Below are positions 32,323 through 37,401 of a DNA stretch of 37,401 bases, in pieces; position 1 is the first letter of the stretch, and each line of letters starts with the position of its first letter. The notes below the pieces were generated by a model that was not told the origin of the DNA, searched no databases, and was given only the letters and a program-made list of their open reading frames with translations. The position numbers were made by a program, and so were the translations under genes. The stretch spans positions 1-37,401 of the forward strand of contig JAGGVE010000028.1 of NCBI GenBank assembly GCA_021163505.1. The letters run 5' to 3'. The DNA is from Candidatus Iainarchaeum sp. GTDB lineage: Archaea > Iainarchaeota > Iainarchaeia > Iainarchaeales > DTGL01.

Positions 32323-33054
32323 ATGCAAAGCGAATGGGAAAATTATAACCGCGAGCGATTTCTCAGGGCATTGAAGAGGAAAGGCATTAGCGTTCATATT
32401 ATAACGCACCCACTAATCCTTGAAGAGCTCACAAGGTTGAGGGATAAAAGAACGAAGCGCTTTGAGTTTAGGCAAGCATTGCGCAGAATGGGTGAGCTGC
32501 TTACTTATGAATTGCTACGCGGGGCAAAAGTAGCTAAGCAAAAAGTGCAGACTCCGCTTGGAAAAGCCTATGGGTTTAAGCTAAAAGACGACTTTATAGT
32601 GGTGCCTGTTCTCAGAGCAGGCTTGCCTATCGCAGAAGGCTTCAATGCGATGATAAAAAGTGTTGAAATTGCTTTTGTTTCTTGCTGGCGTGAAAAGGAT
32701 TTAAGTGTTGTTGTTGAATACGCAAAGGTGCCACAGATAGATGGGAAGCATGTAATAATAATTGACCCGATGCTCGCTACAGGCCACAGCTTATATGCAG
32801 TGTATGAAGCATTAAGGCCCTATGGAAAAGCAAAAAGCTGGAAGGTGTTAGCAGTAATAGCAAGCCCTGTTGGCTTAAAGGAGATAAGCAAAGTATTCCC
32901 AAAAGGCACCGAGGTTTTTATATGTGCTTTAGATGATGAAGTGACGAAAAAGGGTTTTATAGGCCCAGGGTTAAATTCACATGGCTATATTGTTCCTGGC
33001 CTAGGTGATGCAGGCGACAGAGCTTACGGAGAACCAGTTAAATCAAGGCCTTAA
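32323..33054 (+). CDS. upp: uracil phosphoribosyltransferase
   Basis: Salvages uracil to UMP with PRPP. From ATG 32323 the product has 243 residues. The longer frame from 32278 adds 15 residues, but that ATG overlaps the promoter zone. Signatures: THPLILEELTRLRDK at the N-terminus, VVPVLRAGLPIAEG, the PRPP motif VIIIDPMLATGHS and the uracil site HGYIVPGLGDAGDRAYG. With AMP phosphorylase and pyrBIC it completes a set of pyrimidine synthesis and base-salvage enzymes in this window. It is divergent from valS. Confidence 0.95.
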   Translation: MQSEWENYNRERFLRALKRKGISVHIITHPLILEELTRLRDKRTKRFEFRQALRRMGELLTYELLRGAKVAKQKVQTPLGKAYGFKLKDDFIVVPVLRAGLPIAEGFNAMIKSVEIAFVSCWREKDLSVVVEYAKVPQIDGKHVIIIDPMLATGHSLYAVYEALRPYGKAKSWKVLAVIASPVGLKEISKVFPKGTEVFICALDDEVTKKGFIGPGLNSHGYIVPGLGDAGDRAYGEPVKSRP

Positions 33055-33063
33055 ACTCCAATC

Positions 33064-34344
33064 TTAAAATATCCCGAAAATCTGACTAAAAAGCATCAAA
33101 TCTAATACTACAAGAATTATAATAAGCAATATCGCAAAGAAGTTTTTTAGTTTTGTATTGGTGTATTCGCCCATTATCTCTTTATTATTGCATAGCAAAA
33201 GAAGAATTAAAGCTAAAAACGGTGTCAGAAAACCATCAAGTATTTGGGTGTAAAAAAGGAAATGCATAGGGTTTATAGGGAAGAACGCAAGCATAGCACC
33301 AACAAAAAGCGACAGTATGAAAACAAAGTAAAAGCCCTTCGCTGAAAAGAATTTTTTGTTTAAGCCCTCGCGCCAGCCAAATGTTTCGGAAACCGTGTAA
33401 GCGGTCGAACCAGCCAAAACAGGCAAGGCTAAAAACCCTGAAACAAGTATCCCTATGCTGAAGAGGATATAAGCTAAATCCCCTGCTAACGGATGTAATG
33501 CCAGCGCTGCCTGCTCAGCAGTATCAACATTTATTCCTGCAACGAATAGAGTTGAACCAGCTGCAATTATAATGAAAGCAGCAATGATATTGGACCACGC
33601 CATACCCAAAGCAGTATCAAGCTCCAAATCTTTTGGCCTTAAGATTGTTTTGTGTTCCTCCAACTCATCAGAAGCTTGCCAGAAGAGCATATATGGCGAG
33701 ATCGTTGTACCAATTATCCCAATTGCAGTCATAAAGAACAGCATAGAATGTTTATAGGTCGGAATCAGCCCCCCAGCAACCTCGACCCAATTTGGATTTG
33801 CAAGGAATGATGAAAGGATATATACGAAAAGCAATGCGGTTAGCGCAAGCAGAACTTTTCTTATAGTTCTGTACTTTTTGAAAAGAACCAAGTAGCCTAT
33901 CAATGCAGCAACTGGGATCACAAACAAGCTCCAGTGCAATCCAGTAAGCAGGCCAAGTACAGCAGCAACCCCAGCAATATCTGCGCCAATCGTGGCTATA
34001 TTTACTATCGCTAAGCCAGTCATGACAAGCATTGCTGTTCTCTTTCCGTAATGCTCTTTTATTATTGATGCCAATCCTTTACGCTTTACCAATGCAACGC
34101 GAGCAGCCATCTCCTGAATAACAATCATTAAAGGCGTGCATAATACAAGAACCCAAAGCAATGCATAGCCGAAAAGAGCGCCAGCAGTTGTATAAGTAAT
34201 TATGCCGGCTGGATCATTATCTGCGCCGCCGGTTATAACTCCCGGACCAATCTCTCTTTCAATATGCTTTACTTCTTTCTTCAAGTGTTTAACCTGTTTC
34301 TCTATCTTCTTCACTTCTTTAACAGGCACACTTTTCTTTTTCAT
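33064..34344 (-). CDS. Nramp-family divalent metal transporter, DPAG variant
   Basis: About eleven hydrophobic segments over 426 residues. The TM1 metal motif reads GGADNDPAGI (DPAG at 44-47) rather than the classical DPGN, and the TM6 region reads TTISPYMLFWQASDELEE, without the MPH-type motif. This belongs to the Nramp-related group with DP(S/A)G, whose substrate preference differs from or is less certain than that of classical Mn/Fe Nramps. An unusual N-terminal 30-residue charged helix (KKIEKQVKHLKKEVKHIER) precedes TM1. Stop lies nine bases from the convergent upp stop. Confidence 0.9.
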   Translation of the reverse strand: MKKKSVPVKEVKKIEKQVKHLKKEVKHIEREIGPGVITGGADNDPAGIITYTTAGALFGYALLWVLVLCTPLMIVIQEMAARVALVKRKGLASIIKEHYGKRTAMLVMTGLAIVNIATIGADIAGVAAVLGLLTGLHWSLFVIPVAALIGYLVLFKKYRTIRKVLLALTALLFVYILSSFLANPNWVEVAGGLIPTYKHSMLFFMTAIGIIGTTISPYMLFWQASDELEEHKTILRPKDLELDTALGMAWSNIIAAFIIIAAGSTLFVAGINVDTAEQAALALHPLAGDLAYILFSIGILVSGFLALPVLAGSTAYTVSETFGWREGLNKKFFSAKGFYFVFILSLFVGAMLAFFPINPMHFLFYTQILDGFLTPFLALILLLLCNNKEIMGEYTNTKLKNFFAILLIIILVVLDLMLFSQIFGIF

Positions 34345-34436
34345 TGCAATTAATAGGGTTCTTCTATTTAATAATTTTTTTCATTATAACATTAAAAAAC
34401 TTAAAAACAAGAAATTATTAATAAAATAGGGTTATA

Positions 34437-35324
34437 ATGATGCGAGCAAAAAGATGGCAGTTAACAAGAAAGCGGCTAAAAGAAAGAGAGTCTGAGAAAA
34501 AAGCACGGAGCTGGAAAATTTTAAATGAGCGAAGATTGTACGAAAAAGAAAGCCACCGGGGGTGGCAGTGGCTAGAAGGAGATCAGCTAATAGCGCCTGT
34601 TAGCAAGGACCTTTCCAGAATTGTTGGAATAAAAAAAGGTTCTAGTGTATTCTTTTTCGCTGGATGCTATGGCAGCTGGGCAGAGGCCTTAGCAAGAGAT
34701 GGGATAAAAGTTACTTATTCAGATGTTTCTGCGAATATGGTTCAAGGAGTAAAGGGGCGCGCCAAAGAAGTTATTGCGAGATATAGAGTTTTTGAAGCTT
34801 CGCAATGGCCGAGAAGGCCGGAGAAATATGATTGGAGCGTTTCTTTCGAGCCAATTCCTATAAAGAGCACTGGACTTCCTTTAGCATTAATGCGTTCATT
34901 GCTAAACAAAAAAGGAGCAAAACTTATTTACTCAACACTCTTTATAGGCGACTCGAGGATTGCGTTTAATCTTGCAAAAAGAATCGCAGAGCTTTATGGC
35001 GCATCCTGCCGGGTAAAAAGAGCCAGAGTAAGAGATTTTAGAAATGGACAAAAAAGAGGAATAAGGATCATTACATTAAAAACAAATGAAAGAGCACGAA
35101 GAAAAGCATGGGTAGATGTGCAGGTGCTGAAAGCGGTTAGGTCAAAAAGAAAAGAGCGCGGAGAACGAAAGCTTACTTTCGAAGAACTTTTGCAAAGCGA
35201 AAGAATAAAACGGCTTGGAATTTCAGAAGAGGAACTTGTGGAAAGCCTCAATAGACTTGAAGCGCTTATAAGCAGCAGCAAACTTGAGAAACATTTCTTG
35301 GCGGAAGTGAAATCAGAAAAATAG
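34437..35324 (+). CDS. SAM-methyltransferase-like protein, unknown substrate
   Basis: 295 residues. A basic helical N-terminus (1-40) precedes a Rossmann-like domain with motif I FFAGCYGSW (about 73-81) and an acidic residue after beta 2 (TYSDVSANM, D96). DWSVSFEPIPIKS stands where the catalytic loop would be. The C-terminal 80 residues are helical, charged and basic, suggesting nucleic acid or ribosome binding. The motif-I loop CYGSW departs from the usual GxGxG, so the methyltransferase call is tentative. It starts with two ATG codons (34437, 34440). The slipin gene follows 42 bp later on the same strand. Confidence 0.7.
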   Translation: MMRAKRWQLTRKRLKERESEKKARSWKILNERRLYEKESHRGWQWLEGDQLIAPVSKDLSRIVGIKKGSSVFFFAGCYGSWAEALARDGIKVTYSDVSANMVQGVKGRAKEVIARYRVFEASQWPRRPEKYDWSVSFEPIPIKSTGLPLALMRSLLNKKGAKLIYSTLFIGDSRIAFNLAKRIAELYGASCRVKRARVRDFRNGQKRGIRIITLKTNERARRKAWVDVQVLKAVRSKRKERGERKLTFEELLQSERIKRLGISEEELVESLNRLEALISSSKLEKHFLAEVKSEK

Positions 35325-35366
35325 CTTTTTAATGATTAACCACAATAATTAAATTGGTCGAGAGCT

Positions 35367-36116
35367 ATGCTGTGGCTGCTTTTCTCTTTGATAATAACCC
35401 TTGTTCTGTTATTCCTATCCGGAATCAGGGTAATAAATCAGTACGAAAGAGGGGTAAAATTTCGTCTGGGGCGTTTTGTGGGCATACTAGAACCGGGTTT
35501 TAGATGGATTGTTCCAATAATAGAGAGGATCGAAAAAGTAGATATAAGGGTTATTACAGTGGACATCCCTTCGCAAGAGGTTATGACAAAAGATAATGTT
35601 CCAATAAGAGTAAACGGCGTTGTATTCTTTCGGGTATTGGAGGCAGAAAAATCAGTTTTGGAAGTAGAAGATTATAGGTATGCGGTAGCACAGCTTTCCC
35701 AATCTGCTTTGAGAGACATGTGCGGGAAAGCAGAATTAGATACTGTTTTGGCAAAGAGGGAAGAAATAGGAAATAAAATAAAAGAAATTGTGGACAAAGA
35801 AACAGACCCCTGGGGAATAAAAATTACAGATGTAAAAATAAAAGATATTGAGTTACCAGAAAATATGAAAAGAGCGATGGCACACCAAGCTGAAGCTGAA
35901 CGTGATCGTAGAGCACGTGTTATTTTGGCTGAAGCGGAGAAGCAAGCAGCACAAAAACTGCTTGAGGCAGGCAAAATAATCGATAAATCACCCTCTGCTC
36001 TAAAGTTGAGGTTGTATCAGACACTTTCAGATATCGCAGCTGAAAAGAATTCAACAATAGTGTTTCCGTTCCCTGAAGAAATGTTGGAAATGTTTAAAAG
36101 ATTTAAAAAGAAGTGA
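35367..36116 (+). CDS. slipin / stomatin-like SPFH-domain protein
   Basis: SPFH proteins form membrane rings or microdomains. The 249 residues have an N-terminal membrane segment (about 2-21) and an SPFH domain with INQYERGVKFRLGRF, EPGFRWIVPIIERIEKVDIR, SQEVMTKDNVPIRVNGVVFFRV and the LPENMKRAMAHQAEAERDRRA helix. Slipins are often followed by an NfeD membrane protease partner; here the next gene is a convergent aminotransferase, so no partner is adjacent. Start ATG 35367 gives the usual N-terminus. Confidence 0.95.
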   Translation: MLWLLFSLIITLVLLFLSGIRVINQYERGVKFRLGRFVGILEPGFRWIVPIIERIEKVDIRVITVDIPSQEVMTKDNVPIRVNGVVFFRVLEAEKSVLEVEDYRYAVAQLSQSALRDMCGKAELDTVLAKREEIGNKIKEIVDKETDPWGIKITDVKIKDIELPENMKRAMAHQAEAERDRRARVILAEAEKQAAQKLLEAGKIIDKSPSALKLRLYQTLSDIAAEKNSTIVFPFPEEMLEMFKRFKKK

Positions 36117-36121
36117 CAAAG

Positions 36122-37318
36122 CTAAGAAAAGCGTTCTTTTATAAACTCTTCAATCTTATTGAATGCTTCTTCTAAAACTTCTATAGGTGGCAGCAGCACT
36201 ATTCTAAAGTGCTTAGTCTCTGGTTCTTGTCCGAAGCCAGAGCCATGCACTACACAAACGCCTTTTTCCTTAAGCAGGCTCAGAGCAAATTCTTTATCAT
36301 CTTCTATTGGAAGCTCTATATTTGGAAAAGCATAGAAAGCAGCATTCGGCTTTACACAGCTTAGGCCATCTATTTCCTCAAATCTTTGCATAGCGTAGTC
36401 GCGCCTTTCCCTCAGCTTTTTTATTGCTTCCACCAAATGATCTTTTGAACCTTCCAATGCAGGCTTTATTGCATACTGGAATGGGTGTACAGCGCATAAG
36501 CGAGCGCGGCCAACTCTAAATATTGCGTCCATTATATCTGAATTTTCCAAAAGAAATTCGTTTGGAGCAATCCAACCCATCCTAAAGCCGGTTGCAAGGA
36601 AGTTCTTGCTTAACCCATTTGTAACAAGCACTGGTACATCTTTCGCTAAAGAACCCATGCAGTAATGCTTCTCCGTTTCATCAAGCAAAAGCATATCGTA
36701 GATTTCATCTGAAAAAATGATTAGGTTGTGTTCGGCTGCAATGTTTATTATCTCCTTAAGTGTTTTTTTGCTATAATTGGCGCCTGTGGGATTATTTGGA
36801 TTTATAACCACGATTGCCTTTGTTCTTTCATCTATATTTTTTCTTATGCTCTCAATATCTGGCTGCCAAGCGTTTTCCTCATCCAAGTCATAAAACTTTG
36901 CTCCAATATCGAAATAATTCAAAGCGGCTGGATATACTGGGTAAGAGGGCCTTGGAATCAAAATATTATCGCAAGCGTTAGCAATACAGCTCATCGCAAA
37001 CCATATCAACTCAGAGCAACCGTTGCCAAGCATTATTTGCTCAGAGTCAACTTGCATGCCTTTCTTTTTGAAGTCGTTTGCGATTGCTTCTCTTGCCTCG
37101 GCAATGCCTTCGCTTGGCGCATAGCTTTCGCTCTTCTTCTTATTTTTAAAAACAGCTTCCCATAAATGCTTTGGCGTACGAAAATCGTACTTTAATGGGT
37201 CGCCAATATTCAGATAAAGAATCTTTCTGCCCTGCTTTTCAAGCTTTGTAGCTTCAACAACAATATCGCGAATAGCATAGCTTACCCTTTTACTTCGCTC
37301 AGTAGCTTTCCAGAACAT
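36122..37318 (-). CDS. class I/II aminotransferase, alanine-aminotransferase-like
   Basis: PLP-dependent aminotransferase of 398 residues. Features: YAPSEGIAEAREAIA near 67-80, VINPNNPTGA (about 171-180), SDEIYDML (about 204-210), the PLP lysine K238 in TNGLSKNF, and the phosphate-binding RMGW that follows. The sequence is of the AlaA/AspC type common in archaea; substrate (alanine-pyruvate versus aspartate) cannot be fixed. Box A-like AATTTAAATTC lies about 30 bp upstream, suggesting a leaderless mRNA. It converges with the slipin gene, five bases apart. Confidence 0.93.
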   Translation of the reverse strand: MFWKATERSKRVSYAIRDIVVEATKLEKQGRKILYLNIGDPLKYDFRTPKHLWEAVFKNKKKSESYAPSEGIAEAREAIANDFKKKGMQVDSEQIMLGNGCSELIWFAMSCIANACDNILIPRPSYPVYPAALNYFDIGAKFYDLDEENAWQPDIESIRKNIDERTKAIVVINPNNPTGANYSKKTLKEIINIAAEHNLIIFSDEIYDMLLLDETEKHYCMGSLAKDVPVLVTNGLSKNFLATGFRMGWIAPNEFLLENSDIMDAIFRVGRARLCAVHPFQYAIKPALEGSKDHLVEAIKKLRERRDYAMQRFEEIDGLSCVKPNAAFYAFPNIELPIEDDKEFALSLLKEKGVCVVHGSGFGQEPETKHFRIVLLPPIEVLEEAFNKIEEFIKERFS

Positions 37319-37359
37319 AGTATTGCAACATTAAGTATAGAAGAATTTAAATTTTTATT

Positions 37360-37401
37360 TTAACGTGGTCTTCTTTGCGGCTTTTTCCTCAGTGGTTTTT
37401 T
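37360..37401 (-). CDS. C-terminal end of a gene cut by the window edge
   Basis: On the minus strand a frame enters from the window edge and ends at a TAA (37360-37362). It encodes a basic tail KKPLRKKPQRRPR. Such Lys/Arg/Pro tails are common on ribosomal and nucleic-acid-binding proteins in archaea. Only 13 codons are visible, so neither frame nor identity is certain. Confidence 0.4.
   Translation of the reverse strand, partial: KKPLRKKPQRRPR

Noticed and set aside
34345-34436. Riboswitch or small RNA between the Nramp gene and the methyltransferase-like gene
   Set aside because: The gap is short and AT-rich with only divergent TATA-like elements; no stable structure seen.

Overview
This window is archaeal. 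It carries a TATA-binding protein, ribosomal protein L21e with RNA polymerase subunit Rpo4 and a DUF655 protein, a GatD-type Glu-tRNA(Gln) amidotransferase subunit, an AMP phosphorylase, an ATP-dependent DNA ligase, archaeal-type ProRS, and tRNA genes split by bulge-helix-bulge introns. Compact overlapping genes, an isolated 5S rRNA gene, RNase HIII and many lineage-specific surface proteins suggest a small-genome archaeon of the DPANN type (Diapherotrites or Micrarchaeota would fit). The phylum cannot be fixed from this sequence alone. Translation signals are mixed. Some genes have a GGTG or GAGGT Shine-Dalgarno motif, while many others have a box A about 25-29 bp upstream of the start codon and so look leaderless.

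Layout. 1-3.0 kb: 5S rRNA (minus), TBP (minus), then the plus-strand cluster rpl21e-rpoF-DUF655-ksgA. 3.0-7.9 kb: a small surface protein, AMP phosphorylase, and the operon pyrB-pyrI-pyrC (minus). 7.9-11.3 kb: the operon lig, small membrane protein, gatD (minus). 11.4-13.2 kb: three intron-containing tRNA genes (Pro-UGG, Lys-CUU, Pro-GGG) around a single-pass surface protein. 13.3-17.0 kb: a helical protein plus PIN nuclease pair, and a large PKD-containing surface protein related to the first one. 17.0-19.1 kb: ProRS, an orphan HicB with a decayed HicA, and tRNA-Trp with a 183-nt intron. 19.1-23.9 kb: a lipoprotein, TrmJ and two membrane proteins. 23.9-29.2 kb: a DRG-like GTPase, a receiver-like protein, a ureohydrolase, a house-cleaning NTPase, a membrane alkaline-phosphatase-superfamily enzyme and a coiled-coil protein. 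29.1-37.4 kb: ValRS with RNase HIII, uracil phosphoribosyltransferase, an Nramp-like transporter, a methyltransferase-like protein, a slipin, an aminotransferase, and the tail of one more gene.

How the genes work together. Pyrimidine synthesis (pyrBIC) and nucleotide salvage (AMP phosphorylase, Upp) form one theme. Translation and tRNA maturation (ProRS, ValRS, GatD, TrmJ, KsgA, tRNAs) form another. The most unusual content is in RNA and regulatory DNA. (1) All four tRNA genes have introns, of 12, 39, 97 and 183 nt, and one intron is at the non-canonical position 30/31. (2) The tRNA-Pro(UGG) and tRNA-Trp introns carry one ~34-nt repeat in opposite orientations, so the two excised introns could pair with each other. 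(3) The tRNA-Trp intron has a D'/C'-like motif whose antisense element places C34 exactly under the D+5 rule. (4) Three related ~70-bp palindromic elements lie upstream of minus-strand genes, one with perfect 14-bp terminal inverted repeats and a 6-bp flanking direct repeat; a fourth promoter shares their core.

No stretch over 300 bp is empty. The longest non-protein stretches (11333-11758 and 18806-19130) are filled by tRNA genes. The 210-bp gap at 744-953 holds only divergent promoters. I see no CRISPR array, insertion sequence or prophage.
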